64,000 nt of DNA, from NCBI RefSeq assembly GCF_039535475.1, contig NZ_BAAAXG010000026.1:3653501-3717500 (forward strand), in the 5' to 3' direction. This DNA is from Streptomyces showdoensis. GTDB taxonomy: Bacteria > Actinomycetota > Actinomycetes > Streptomycetales > Streptomycetaceae. Shown here piece after piece: positions 52,768-61,628 of this stretch. Within the stretch, counting starts at the first letter, position 1; every line of letters begins with the position of its first letter. The position numbers and the translations under genes are program-made. The notes beneath the pieces are model-generated. The model was not told the origin of the DNA. It made no database searches and was given only the letters and a program-made list of their open reading frames with translations.

Positions 52768-55540
52768 CCTCCCGCCGCTGCCGCGCGCTCGTGTGCCGGG
52801 TGGCCTCCGCCGCCGACGGGTCCTCCGGCCACGGGTGCTTGGGGTAGCGGCCCCGCAGCTCCGCCCGCACCGAGCGGTACCCCTCCCGCCAGAACGAGGC
52901 CAGGTCCGCCGTCACGGCCGCCGGCCGCCCCGCCGGGGACAGCAGGTGCACCTGGACCGGGACCCCCGCCACCCGGGGCGTCTCGGCGAGACCGAACATC
53001 TCCTGGAGCTTCACCGCGAGCACCGGCCGCTCCCCGCCGTACTCCACCCGGATCCGCGAACCGCTCGGCACCTCGATCCGCTCCGGCGCCAGTTCGTCGA
53101 GCCGCCCCGCCTCGCCCGAGGCCCACGGCAACAGCCGCTGCAGCCCCTGGCCGGCGTCGATCCGCCCCAGATCCGCCCGCCGCCGCGCCCGCGACAGCTC
53201 CGGCTCCAGCCACTCCTCCGCCCGCGCGAGCAGCGCCCCCTCCGACACGTCCGGCCACGGCTCGCCCACCTCCCGGTGCAGGAAGGCCAGCCTGCTCCGC
53301 AGCTCCGTCGCCCCCTGGCTCCACCGCAGCGGCGACAGCCCCTCCCGGGCCAGCCCGTCGAGCAGCGCCGCCCGCACCAGCGCGGGGTCGGCGCCGTCCC
53401 GCAGCGGGCGGACGGTCAGCTCCACCGCGCCGAGCCGCTCGACCGCACGGGCCACCACGTCCCCGTCCTCCCAGCGCACCTCCTCGCCGGCCGTGAACAG
53501 GTGCCCCGCGGCGTCCCGGGCCACCTCCTCGTCCACCACGGCGGCCAGCCGCACCCGGGCCGTGGCGCTCTGCGCCGTCCGGTCCGCCACCGCCACCGCC
53601 AGCCACGGACTGGACCGCAGCCCCGACCCCTCGGCGAGCCGGGCCCCCGTCCCCGACACCATCAGGTACCCGCCCTGCTCCCGGGCCCTGGCCACCCGCT
53701 CGGGGAACGCCAGAGCGGTCACAAGCCCGGCCGCGGCGTCCTCACCCATGGAGCCCGTCGAGGCGGCCGAGGCGGCCGAGGCGGCCGCGCCTGTCGAGCC
53801 GCCCGAACCGGCCGATCTGGTCGTGCCTGCCGAGCCGGCCGTGCCCGCAGCCCCTGCGGTGCCCGCCGTGCCCGCCGTGCCCGCCGTGCCCGCCGTGCCC
53901 GTCGTGCCCGTCGAGCTTGCCGTGCCTGCCTCCCCGGCCCCGGCTCGGGTCGCCGCAGCCAGCCCCGACCCCGACCCTGCCCCGGACCCCGCCCCGGCCC
54001 GTCCGTCCGCTTCCTCGCCCGCCGAGCGCTCCAGGCGCCGCACCTCGGCCCTCCAGCGTGCCGCGTACCCGTCGCCGCCCCTGCGCGCCTCGCGCCAGGC
54101 CGCGGCCAGGTCGTCCCCGTACTCCCGGGGCGGCTCCTCGCTCAGCAGGGCCACCACCTCCGCCGCCCGCCGGGCCCCGACCGCGGGCGTCCCGTCCAGC
54201 AGGGCCCGGCCCAGCCGCGGGTGCAGCCCCAGCCGCGCCATCCGGACGCCGCGGTCCGTGGCCCGGCCGTCCCCGTCCACGGCGCCGATCGCGGTGAGGA
54301 CCTGGCGGGCCGCCGCCATCGCCCCGGCCGGCGGCGCGTCGAGCAGCGCGAGCCCGGCGCCCGTCGGATCGCCCCAGCAGGCCGCGCGCAGCGCGAAGTC
54401 CGCCAGGTCCGAGATCCTGATCTCGGGGGAGGGGAAGCGCGCCCGGGCCCCGTCCTCCGCCTCCGCCCAGCAGCGGTAGACCACCCCGAAGGCCTCGCGC
54501 CCGGACCTGCCGGCCCGCTGGGTCGCCGCGGCGGCCGACACCGGCACCGTCGCCAGCGAACCCAGCCCCCGCGCGTGGTCCATCCGCGGCTCCCGCGCGA
54601 GCCCGGAGTCCACCACGATCCGCACGCCCGGCACCGTGAGGCTCGACTCCGCCACCGAGGTCGCGAGGACCACCCGGCGCCGCCCGCCCGGCTCCGCGCC
54701 CCGCAGCACCGAGTCCTGCACGGCGCCCGGCGCGCGGCCGTGCAGCTGGAGGACCTCGGCGTCCAGGTCGGCGAGCAGCCCCGCCGTCCGCGCGATCTCC
54801 CCCGTACCCGGCAGGAAGCAGAGGACGTCCCCCTCGTGCCGCTCCAGCGCACCCCGCACGGTCGCCGCCACGTGCCGCAGCAGCGCCGGATCCACCCGGG
54901 TGCCGTGCGCCGGCCGGATCCCGGCGGGCGGGGCGGCGAAGCGGACCGCGTAGCCGTGCCCCTCGCCCCTGCCCCACACGATCGGCGCCGGCCCGCCGCC
55001 GTCGAGCTCGGTCAGCAGCCGCGCCCAGGCCTCCGCGTCGCTCGTCGCCGAGGCGGCGATCAGCTTCAGCTCCGGCCGCAGCGTCGCCCGCACGTCCACC
55101 AGGAACGCCATCGCCGTGTCCGCGTCCAGATGCCGCTCATGGCACTCGTCGAGCAGCACCACCTCCACCCCGCCCAGCTCCGGATCACGCTGGAGCCGCT
55201 GGAGCAGGACACCCGTGGTCACCACCTCGATCCGGGTCGAGGGCCCGGCCCGCCGCTCGCCGCGCACGGAGAAGCCGACCGAGCCGCCGACCTCCTCGCC
55301 CAGCAGCCAGGCCATTCGCCGGGCCGCCGCCCGCACCGCCATCCGGCGCGGCTCGGCCACCAGCACCCGCCGCCGCGGCCCGTCCCCTATGAGCCCCGCG
55401 AGGGCCAGCGGGACCAGCGTGGTCTTGCCGGTCCCGGGCGGGGCGTACAGCACCGCGGCACCGCGCTCCTCGAGCGCGGTCAGCAGCTCGGGGACGGCGT
55501 GGCGGACGGGAAGCAGGTCGAGTGCGTCGTTTCGGATCAC
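52751..55540 (-). CDS. hrpB: ATP-dependent helicase HrpB
   Basis: A 929-residue DExH-box helicase: Walker A YAPPGTGKTTLVPLAL near residue 30, motif Ia VLVAEPRRMAVRAAARRMA, motif II DECHERHLDADTAM near residue 130, SAT motif AASATSD, motif V SVAESSLTVPGVRIVVDSGLAREPRMDHARGL, motif VI TQRAGRSGREAFGVVYR, then the HrpB-specific C-terminal region. Between these, about residues 510-600, is an Ala/Gly/Thr/Ser low-complexity insert of TAG repeats. The GTG start at 55540 lies in a 12-base palindrome. Earlier in-frame codons give no family similarity. Role in RNA metabolism is uncertain. Confidence 0.92.
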   Translation of the reverse strand: MIRNDALDLLPVRHAVPELLTALEERGAAVLYAPPGTGKTTLVPLALAGLIGDGPRRRVLVAEPRRMAVRAAARRMAWLLGEEVGGSVGFSVRGERRAGPSTRIEVVTTGVLLQRLQRDPELGGVEVVLLDECHERHLDADTAMAFLVDVRATLRPELKLIAASATSDAEAWARLLTELDGGGPAPIVWGRGEGHGYAVRFAAPPAGIRPAHGTRVDPALLRHVAATVRGALERHEGDVLCFLPGTGEIARTAGLLADLDAEVLQLHGRAPGAVQDSVLRGAEPGGRRRVVLATSVAESSLTVPGVRIVVDSGLAREPRMDHARGLGSLATVPVSAAAATQRAGRSGREAFGVVYRCWAEAEDGARARFPSPEIRISDLADFALRAACWGDPTGAGLALLDAPPAGAMAAARQVLTAIGAVDGDGRATDRGVRMARLGLHPRLGRALLDGTPAVGARRAAEVVALLSEEPPREYGDDLAAAWREARRGGDGYAARWRAEVRRLERSAGEEADGRAGAGSGAGSGSGLAAATRAGAGEAGTASSTGTTGTAGTAGTAGTAGTAGAAGTAGSAGTTRSAGSGGSTGAAASAASAASTGSMGEDAAAGLVTALAFPERVARAREQGGYLMVSGTGARLAEGSGLRSSPWLAVAVADRTAQSATARVRLAAVVDEEVARDAAGHLFTAGEEVRWEDGDVVARAVERLGAVELTVRPLRDGADPALVRAALLDGLAREGLSPLRWSQGATELRSRLAFLHREVGEPWPDVSEGALLARAEEWLEPELSRARRRADLGRIDAGQGLQRLLPWASGEAGRLDELAPERIEVPSGSRIRVEYGGERPVLAVKLQEMFGLAETPRVAGVPVQVHLLSPAGRPAAVTADLASFWREGYRSVRAELRGRYPKHPWPEDPSAAEATRHTSARQRREVRPER
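53757..53960. repeat. Short tandem repeats encoding a low-complexity insert
   Basis: Degenerate 9-base units of the type GTGCCCGCC repeat several times in a row around 53870-53910, flanked by looser Ala/Gly/Thr-coding repeats. They encode the GTA/TAG-rich insert of the helicase on the minus strand. Confidence 0.75.
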
Positions 55541-55546
55541 GTGATC
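55535..55546. promoter_or_regulatory. Palindrome covering the helicase start codon
   Basis: GATCACGTGATC is a perfect 12-base palindrome that includes the GTG start at 55540. A protein bound here, or its hairpin in RNA, would affect initiation. Confidence 0.4.
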
Positions 55547-55589
55547 AGTCTCGTACGCCGTGCCGAAGGGTGTGCGCGGTTGTCCACAG

Positions 55590-55622
55590 GCCCCGCCCAT
55601 TAATACGACTGGTGGGCGGGGC
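55590..55622 (-). terminator. Methyltransferase terminator
   Basis: GCCCCGCCCA and TGGGCGGGGC form a ten-pair stem about 12 bases after the methyltransferase stop on its strand. The 13-base AT-rich loop contains TATTAA on the minus strand, which could be a -10 for the helicase gene. Confidence 0.6.
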
Positions 55623-55633
55623 GGGGTCCGTGG

Positions 55634-56467
55634 TCAGTCCTCCGCCCGCTCGCAGACGAAGATCGCCGTCCCCGGGATCAGATTGCCCCGCAGCGGGGAC
55701 CAGCCGCCCCACTCCTGGCTGTTCCACTCCGGCCACTCCGGCTCCACCAGGTCCACCAGCCGGAAGCCGCCGGCCACCACGTCCCGCACCCGGTCGCCGA
55801 CCGTCCGGTGGTGCTCCACGTAGACCGCGCGGCCCCGCTCGTCCTGCTCCACGTACGGCGTCCGGTCGAAATAGGACGCCGCGACCGACAGGCCCTCGGG
55901 CCCCGGCTCGTCCGGGAACGCCCAGCGGATCGGGTGGGTCACCGAGAACACCCACCGGCCGCCAGGCCGCAGCACCCGCCGGACCTCGCGGAAGACCCGC
56001 ACCGGATCGGCCACGAAGGGCACCGCCCCGTACGCCGAGCAGGCCAGGTCGAAGGAGCCGTCGCGGAACGGCAGCGCCCCCGCGTCCGCCTCCACCAGCG
56101 GCACCTCGCCGCCGATCCGCAGCGCGTGCTGCAGCTGCCGGTGAGAGAGGTCCAGGGCCACCGGCCGGGCCCCCTGCGCGGCCAGCCAGCGCGAACACTG
56201 CGCCGCGCCCGCGCCGATCTCCAGGACGTCGAGCCCCTTCAGCGAGCCGGCCGGGCCGAGCAGCCCCGCCTCCCCCTCGTCGAGCCCCTCGGGGCCCCAG
56301 ACGAAGCGGTCGTCCCCGAGGAACGCCCCGTGCTCGGTCTGGTACTCGTCGGCGTTCCGGTCCCACCAGCCCCGGCTCGCCCGACTGCTCTCCGCGTCCC
56401 CCGTCTCACGCCGGGTGGCCTCCGGCTCGTCCTCGGGGCCGTCTTCCTGTCCGTACTCTTGGTTCAT
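55634..56467 (-). CDS. Class I SAM-dependent methyltransferase
   Basis: The 277-residue protein has an acidic, disordered N-terminus (first 30 residues), then WWDRNADEYQTEHGAFLGDDRFVWGPEG, SAM-binding motif I DVLEIGAGAAQCSRWLA near residue 80, motif II DLSHRQLQHAL, ADAGALPFRDGSFD and the motif region VFREVRRVLRPGGRWVFSVTHPIRWAFP near residue 165. It resembles the small-molecule/ubiquinone-type methyltransferases found beside rpsA in actinobacteria. It is divergent from rpsA; the substrate is unknown. Confidence 0.9.
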   Translation of the reverse strand: MNQEYGQEDGPEDEPEATRRETGDAESSRASRGWWDRNADEYQTEHGAFLGDDRFVWGPEGLDEGEAGLLGPAGSLKGLDVLEIGAGAAQCSRWLAAQGARPVALDLSHRQLQHALRIGGEVPLVEADAGALPFRDGSFDLACSAYGAVPFVADPVRVFREVRRVLRPGGRWVFSVTHPIRWAFPDEPGPEGLSVAASYFDRTPYVEQDERGRAVYVEHHRTVGDRVRDVVAGGFRLVDLVEPEWPEWNSQEWGGWSPLRGNLIPGTAIFVCERAED

Positions 56468-56584
56468 CTCGCCCGTCGATGTAGTTTGCGCTCAGTGCTG
56501 CGGCGCGACCCGGGCCAGGATGGCCTGGGCAGACATGAGTTGTGCCGGGAATGCGGCGATCCGCCCCGGGTGAGCGCTTCGCGC

Positions 56585-56613
56585 ATTGACCCTGTCCGGC
56601 CGTCCCCGTATGC
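56585..56613 (+). promoter_or_regulatory. rpsA promoter
   Basis: TTGACC (56585-56590) and TATGCT (56608-56613) with exactly 17 bases between them form a near-consensus housekeeping promoter. Transcription starting near 56620 would give a leader of about 195 bases. Confidence 0.85.
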
Positions 56614-56813
56614 TAAAGGTTGCGTTGCGAGCCTGCGCGCCTCAGACGGAGCAGGTCGCGCTCGCATCTGTTGTATGTCCCCTCGGTTTTCGAGGCGCTT
56701 CCGGTCCTCCGGATCACGCGCTTCCTTGGCTGGCCGGCTTCATCAGCTGCGATACGGGCTTTCGGCGTAGCAGTACCTACGACTTTCTGTCCGTAACCGG
56801 AGCCCTTTCCCAC

Positions 56814-58316
56814 ATGACGAGCAGCACCGAGACCACCGCCACCACCCCGCAGGTTGCGGTCAACGACATCGGTAACGAGGAAGCCTTCCTCGCCGCGATC
56901 GACGAGACGATCAAGTACTTCAACGACGGCGACATCGTCGACGGCGTCATCGTGAAGGTCGACCGGGACGAGGTCCTGCTCGACATCGGTTACAAGACCG
57001 AAGGTGTCATCCCGAGCCGCGAGCTCTCGATCAAGCACGACGTCGACCCGAACGAGGTCGTCAAGGTCGGCGACGAGATCGAGGCCCTGGTTCTCCAGAA
57101 GGAGGACAAGGAAGGCCGCCTGATCCTCTCGAAGAAGCGCGCCCAGTACGAGCGTGCGTGGGGCACCATCGAGAAGATCAAGGAAGAGGACGGCATCGTC
57201 ACCGGTACCGTCATCGAGGTCGTCAAGGGTGGTCTCATCCTCGACATCGGCCTCCGCGGCTTCCTCCCGGCCTCCCTGGTCGAGATGCGTCGCGTCCGCG
57301 ACCTCCAGCCCTACGTGGGCAAGGAGCTCGAGGCGAAGATCATCGAGCTGGACAAGAACCGCAACAACGTGGTCCTGTCCCGCCGCGCCTGGCTCGAGCA
57401 GACCCAGTCCGAGGTCCGCCAGACCTTCCTCACGACCCTCCAGAAGGGTCAGGTCCGCTCCGGCGTCGTGTCCTCGATCGTCAACTTCGGTGCCTTCGTG
57501 GACCTGGGTGGCGTCGACGGCCTCGTGCACGTCTCCGAGCTGTCCTGGAAGCACATCGACCACCCGTCCGAGGTTGTCGAGGTCGGCCAGGAGGTCACCG
57601 TCGAGGTTCTCGACGTGGACATGGACCGCGAGCGTGTCTCCCTGTCGCTGAAGGCGACGCAGGAGGACCCGTGGCAGCAGTTCGCCCGCACGCACCAGAT
57701 CGGCCAGGTCGTCCCCGGCAAGGTCACCAAGCTGGTTCCGTTCGGTGCGTTCGTCCGCGTGGACGAGGGCATCGAGGGTCTGGTCCACATCTCCGAGCTG
57801 GCCGAGCGCCACGTGGAGATCCCGGAGCAGGTCGTCCAGGTCAACGACGAGATCTTCGTCAAGGTCATCGACATCGACCTCGAGCGTCGTCGCATCAGCC
57901 TCTCGCTGAAGCAGGCCAACGAGTCCTTCGGTGCCGACCCGGCCTCGGTCGAGTTCGACCCGACCCTGTACGGCATGGCCGCGTCCTACGACGACCAGGG
58001 CAACTACATCTACCCCGAGGGCTTCGACCCCGAGACCAACGACTGGCTCGAGGGCTACGAGACCCAGCGCGAGGCCTGGGAGACCCAGTACGCCGAGGCG
58101 CAGCAGCGCTTCGAGCAGCACCAGGCCCAGGTCATCAAGTCCCGCGAGGCCGACGAGGCCGCCGCTGCCGAGGGTGGCGCCGCCGCTCCGGCCGGTGCCC
58201 CGGCGGGCGTCTCCGGTGGTTCGTACTCCTCGGAGTCGGACGACAACTCCGGCGCCCTGGCGTCGGACGAGGCCCTGGCTGCCCTGCGCGAGAAGCTGGC
58301 CGGCGGCCAGAGCTGA
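56814..58316 (+). CDS. rpsA: 30S ribosomal protein S1
   Basis: The 500-residue protein has four S1 RNA-binding domains, at about residues 37-105 (GDIVDGVIVKVDRDEVLLDIGYKTEGVIPSRE), 122-187, 207-277 (GQVRSGVVSSIVNFGAFVDLGGVDGLVHVSELSW) and 294-365, followed by an acidic/Gln-rich tail. S1 brings mRNA with weak ribosome-binding sites to the 30S subunit, important here where many mRNAs look leaderless or poorly matched. ATG 56814 is used; GGAG lies 11 bases upstream. The long leader may carry S1 autoregulation, known in other bacteria. A perfect intrinsic terminator ends it. Confidence 0.97.
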   Translation: MTSSTETTATTPQVAVNDIGNEEAFLAAIDETIKYFNDGDIVDGVIVKVDRDEVLLDIGYKTEGVIPSRELSIKHDVDPNEVVKVGDEIEALVLQKEDKEGRLILSKKRAQYERAWGTIEKIKEEDGIVTGTVIEVVKGGLILDIGLRGFLPASLVEMRRVRDLQPYVGKELEAKIIELDKNRNNVVLSRRAWLEQTQSEVRQTFLTTLQKGQVRSGVVSSIVNFGAFVDLGGVDGLVHVSELSWKHIDHPSEVVEVGQEVTVEVLDVDMDRERVSLSLKATQEDPWQQFARTHQIGQVVPGKVTKLVPFGAFVRVDEGIEGLVHISELAERHVEIPEQVVQVNDEIFVKVIDIDLERRRISLSLKQANESFGADPASVEFDPTLYGMAASYDDQGNYIYPEGFDPETNDWLEGYETQREAWETQYAEAQQRFEQHQAQVIKSREADEAAAAEGGAAAPAGAPAGVSGGSYSSESDDNSGALASDEALAALREKLAGGQS

Positions 58317-58349
58317 ACCAGCTCACCGCTGAGCTCCAGTAGCTAGCGT

Positions 58350-58391
58350 CGAGGCCCGCTCCCCTTCGGGGGAGCGGGCCTCGGTCTTTTT
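58350..58391 (+). terminator. rpsA intrinsic terminator
   Basis: CGAGGCCCGCTCCCC (58350-58364) and GGGGAGCGGGCCTCG (58369-58383) form 15 perfect pairs closed by a TTCG tetraloop and followed by GTCTTTTT: a textbook factor-independent terminator, rare in this genome for having a T tract. Confidence 0.97.
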
Positions 58392-58459
58392 CCGGACGCG
58401 GGGAATGGCGCCGCCACGGGTGGCGTTGTCCAGGAAGGACGCGAGGAGGAGCGGAAATC

Positions 58460-59398
58460 GTGCTTGATCCCCAGGATTTGTACGAATGGGACCAGAAGGG
58501 TCTGGCCGTGGTCGACGTGGCCCTGGCCCAGGAGTCGGCCGGACTGGTCATGCTCTACCACTTCGACGGCTACATCGACGCCGGTGAGACCGGCGAGCAG
58601 ATCATCGAAGGCCTGCTGGACACCCTGCCGCACCAGCTCGTGGCCCGCTTCGACCACGACCGGCTCGTGGACTACCGGGCCCGCCGCCCCCTGCTGACCT
58701 TCCGGCGCGACCGCTGGACCGCGTACGAGACGCCCGCGATCGAGGTCCGCCTCGTCCAGGACGCCACCGGCGCCCCCTTCCTGGTGCTCTCCGGTCCCGA
58801 GCCCGACGTCGAGTGGGAGCGCTTCGCCGCCGCCGTCCGCCAGATCGTCGAGCGCCTCGGCGTGCGCCTCGCCGTCAACTTCCACGGCATCCCCATGGGC
58901 GTCCCGCACACCCGCCCCGTCGGCCTCACCCCGCACGGCAGTCGCACCGACCTCATGCCCGGCCACCGCAGCCCCTTCGACGAGGCCCAGGTGCCCGGCA
59001 GCGCCGAGTCCCTCGTGGAGTTCCGCCTCACGGAGCACGGCCACGACACCCTCGGCGTGGCGGCCCACGTCCCGCACTACGTCGCCCGCTCCCCGTACCC
59101 CGACGCGGCCCTGACCGCGCTGGAGGCCGTCACCGCGGCCACCGGCCTGGTCCTGCCCGGCGTCGCGCACTCCCTGCGCACCGAGGCGCGCCGCACCCAG
59201 ACCGAGATCGAGCGCCAGATCGGCGAGGGCGACGACGAACTGGTCGCGCTCGTCCAGGGCCTTGAGCACCAGTACGACGCGATGGCCGGCGCGGAGACCC
59301 GCGGCAGCCTGGTCGCGGAGCCGGTCGACCTGCCCTCCGCGGACGAGCTGGGCCGCGAGTTCGAGCGCTTCCTCGCCGAACGGGAGGGCGACGGCTAG
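58460..59398 (+). CDS. PAC2-family protein
   Basis: A 312-residue PAC2-domain protein (named for archaeal/eukaryotic proteasome assembly chaperones): [21 protein letters not shown] near residue 27, [55 protein letters not shown], and [22 protein letters not shown]. It has no signal peptide. In actinobacteria these proteins are common beside coaE or the proteasome gene set, but no proteasome gene is here. The GTG start has GGAGGAG upstream. A chaperone role is inferred only. Confidence 0.9.
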   Translation: MLDPQDLYEWDQKGLAVVDVALAQESAGLVMLYHFDGYIDAGETGEQIIEGLLDTLPHQLVARFDHDRLVDYRARRPLLTFRRDRWTAYETPAIEVRLVQDATGAPFLVLSGPEPDVEWERFAAAVRQIVERLGVRLAVNFHGIPMGVPHTRPVGLTPHGSRTDLMPGHRSPFDEAQVPGSAESLVEFRLTEHGHDTLGVAAHVPHYVARSPYPDAALTALEAVTAATGLVLPGVAHSLRTEARRTQTEIERQIGEGDDELVALVQGLEHQYDAMAGAETRGSLVAEPVDLPSADELGREFERFLAEREGDG

Positions 59399-59416
59399 CG
59401 GCCGGGCGGCGGGATC

Positions 59417-59422
59417 TAAGCT
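59417..59422 (+). promoter_or_regulatory. Possible -10 of a leaderless coaE mRNA
   Basis: TAAGCT ends seven bases before the coaE ATG and no ribosome-binding site is seen, so a leaderless message is likely. The -35 is weak. Confidence 0.4.
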
Positions 59423-59429
59423 GCCGCTC

Positions 59430-60035
59430 ATGCTGAAGGTGGGCCTGACCGGCGGTATCGGCGCCGGCAAGAGCGAAGTGTCCCGGCTGTTCGTCTCGTA
59501 CGGAGCCGTGCTGATCGACGCCGACCGGATCGCCCGGGAGGTCGTGGAACCCGGCACGCCTGGGCTCGCGGCCGTCGTGGCCGAGTTCGGTCCCGGCATC
59601 CTCACCCCGGAGGGGACCCTCGACCGGCCGGGACTGGGGTCCATCGTCTTCACCGACCCCGAGCGCCTGGCCGCCCTCAACGCGATCGTCCACCCCCTGG
59701 TCGGCGCCCGCTCTGCCGAGCTGGAGGCCCGGGCCACCACCGGCGACGTCGTTGTCCACGACGTCCCGCTGCTCACCGAGAACGGCCTCGCGCCCCTGTA
59801 CGACGTGGTCGTCCTGGTGGACGCCGCCCCGGAGACCCAGCTCGACCGGCTGGTACGGCTGCGCGGCATGGCCCCGGCCGAGGCCCAGGCCCGGATGGCG
59901 GCCCAGGCCACCCGCGCGCAGCGGCGGGAGGTGGCCGACCTGGTGATCGACAACGACGGCCCGCTGGAGCTGCTGGAGCCCCAGGTGCGCACGATCTGGG
60001 AGACGCTCAAGGAGCGCGCCGCCGGGACCCCGTAG
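59430..60035 (+). CDS. coaE: Dephospho-CoA kinase
   Basis: The 201-residue enzyme phosphorylates dephospho-CoA, the last step of CoA synthesis. P-loop [13 protein letters not shown] is at residues 5-17; [27 protein letters not shown] and DVPLLTEN are the usual LID and substrate motifs, and [30 protein letters not shown] ends the kinase core. Some mycobacterial proteins carry a C-terminal extension, absent here. The ATG follows a -10-like TAAGCT, suggesting a leaderless mRNA. Confidence 0.96.
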   Translation: MLKVGLTGGIGAGKSEVSRLFVSYGAVLIDADRIAREVVEPGTPGLAAVVAEFGPGILTPEGTLDRPGLGSIVFTDPERLAALNAIVHPLVGARSAELEARATTGDVVVHDVPLLTENGLAPLYDVVVLVDAAPETQLDRLVRLRGMAPAEAQARMAAQATRAQRREVADLVIDNDGPLELLEPQVRTIWETLKERAAGTP

Positions 60036-60202
60036 GGGAGCGGGACGCCTCACCCCGCGGAATGCCGGGGGCGCGGCGGTTCGCAAGTGCCCCCGGAATG
60101 GGTAGAGATGAGCTGCGCGGGGGCTTCCGCACGCCGGGTTCCCGCGGAATACGGCCGCCGTGCCCGCTTGTTGAACCGCCGGAGCGAGGAAAGGACGCCA
60201 CT

Positions 60203-60574
60203 GTGGCCGAGAGGAACCCGGAGACCCACGTCATCGACTTCCGTGCCGCCGAGCAGCTGCTCGCCGCCCGGGATCCGCGGGGTGCCGTCAAGCTGCTCGA
60301 CTCGGTGATCGCCGCCCATCCCGAGAACACCGCGGCCCGGCTCCTGCGCGCCCGCGCCTTCTTCGCAGCCGCCCAACTCCGTCCGGCCGAGCTCGAGTTC
60401 GAGCTGGTCCTGGAGCGGGAGCCGGACAACGCGTTCGCGCACTTCGCGCTCGCCCGCACCTTCCAGCGCTCCGGCCGCCCCGAGCAGGCCATGCGCCACT
60501 TCCGCCTCGCCGCCGCGCTCGACCCGAAGCCGGAGTACCTGGAGGCGGCCCGCTTCGGCGCGGCGGCCGACTGA
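60203..60574 (+). CDS. TPR-repeat protein
   Basis: A 123-residue protein of three tetratricopeptide repeats: AAEQLLAARDPRGAVKLLDSVIAAHPENTAARLLRARAFF, LRPAELEFELVLEREPDNAFAHFALARTFQRSGR and PEQAMRHFRLAAALDPKPEYLEAARF. The GTG start has AAAGGA eight bases upstream; codons upstream are not conserved. It is a cytoplasmic protein-binding adaptor of unknown partner. It lies 167 bases after coaE. Confidence 0.85.
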   Translation: MAERNPETHVIDFRAAEQLLAARDPRGAVKLLDSVIAAHPENTAARLLRARAFFAAAQLRPAELEFELVLEREPDNAFAHFALARTFQRSGRPEQAMRHFRLAAALDPKPEYLEAARFGAAAD

Positions 60575-60666
60575 GCACCGGCGGGAGCCCGGGCGACCGG
60601 ACTCCTCCGGGCGCCGGACTCATCCGGGCGACCGCGCGCCCGCGGTGCCCGCCGGCCCCGCGAACG

Positions 60667-60936
60667 TCAGCGGTGGGGGTCGCCGTGGTCCGGCTCGTAC
60701 GGGGGGATGTTCCGGCCCGGCTGCCAGTGCGGCCCCTGCCGCAGATGGCGCACGACCATGATCAGGTCGACGGCGACGACGACGAACAGCACCCCGCAGG
60801 CCGCCGCCCAGCCGGGCCGCCCGAGCAGCGAGAAGACCGTGGTGCCGAAGCCGGCCCACAGCAGCCCCCACAGACTCAGCACGAGCCGCAGCCGCAGGGG
60901 ACTGCGTGCGGTCAGTGGCTCGCTCCCAGTGCGCAT
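60667..60936 (-). CDS. DUF6343 small membrane protein
   Basis: An 89-residue protein with the DUF6343 pattern SPLRLRLVLSLWGLLWAGFGTTVF, GRPGWAAACGVLFVVVAVDLIMVVRH and a His/Pro-rich tail GPHWQPGRNIPPYEPDHGD. Two membrane segments are predicted. The ATG has GGGAG 11 bases upstream. Family function unknown; it is a common small inner-membrane protein of Streptomyces. Confidence 0.8.
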   Translation of the reverse strand: MRTGSEPLTARSPLRLRLVLSLWGLLWAGFGTTVFSLLGRPGWAAACGVLFVVVAVDLIMVVRHLRQGPHWQPGRNIPPYEPDHGDPHR

Positions 60937-61103
60937 GACGTCGACTCTCCCGACGGGAACCCCCGGAGGGCACTTCCAGGATCCACCCGCGAGGAGCCAT
61001 CCGAAAGCACCCGGGGAGATCCGACCGGGGAAACCCGCTGGGGGAGAGACCTGCCGAGGAGCGTCACAGGTCCGGGCCGGGTGCGCACCCGGCCCGGACG
61101 GGA

Positions 61104-61439
61104 TCAATGGATGACGTTGTAGCTGCGCCACGGCAGGGTGCCGGGGGCGATCTCGTCGCCGGTGTTGGTCGCCACGTAGATCGGGTTCTCGCCCCGGCAA
61201 TCCCTGGTCCGGTACAGCTGGATGTCCACCAGCGTGTTGTTCTCGACCCTCGTCGCGCCCGACGGCGCCAGCCTGTGGCAGCCCTTCACGGACGGGCTGG
61301 TCACCGTCACCACGAGCTCGCGCCCGGTCTCGTACGAGAGCGTGCCGACCATGGTGCGGCCGAGACCCGAGCAGCCCGTCACGGTGACGGCGAGCAGGGC
61401 GGCCCCGGTGGCGATGGTGAGACGCCGGCGAAGGGACAT
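61104..61439 (-). CDS. Small lipoprotein of unknown function
   Basis: A 111-residue protein with a lipoprotein signal (MSLRRRLTIATGAALLAVTVTGC, lipobox VTGC, Cys 23). The mature domain contains two cysteines (KGCHRL, RDCRGE) that could form a disulfide and ends in PGTLPWRSYNVIH. GAGGATC precedes the ATG. No family recognised. The gap to the next gene (190 bases) shows no other feature. Confidence 0.78.
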   Translation of the reverse strand: MSLRRRLTIATGAALLAVTVTGCSGLGRTMVGTLSYETGRELVVTVTSPSVKGCHRLAPSGATRVENNTLVDIQLYRTRDCRGENPIYVATNTGDEIAPGTLPWRSYNVIH

Positions 61440-61628
61440 GGCGGGATCCTCGTCTGTCGGAGACTGGCGGCGGAAGAGTGTTCCTGGCCACCCTGCCCCC
61501 TCCGGGCCCGGCCGTCATGTTCTGTTGGGCCGTCCGGGCGATGTGCCGGAACGGCCCGTTGTCAGACCCCACCCGTATGGTCGGAGGTCCAGTCGGAATC
61601 CGTCGCGGACCGGGAGGTGAGGAGCGCC

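Noticed and set aside
53493..54479. Plus-strand open frame rich in Val-Pro-Ala repeats
   Set aside because: It is the complement of the helicase low-complexity tract, has no ribosome-binding site and no domain; the minus-strand helicase motifs are continuous here.
55599..55608. TAATACGACT, resembling the start of a T7 promoter
   Set aside because: Only ten bases match, the downstream half of the T7 promoter is absent, and the sequence is the loop of a terminator hairpin. Coincidence is likely.
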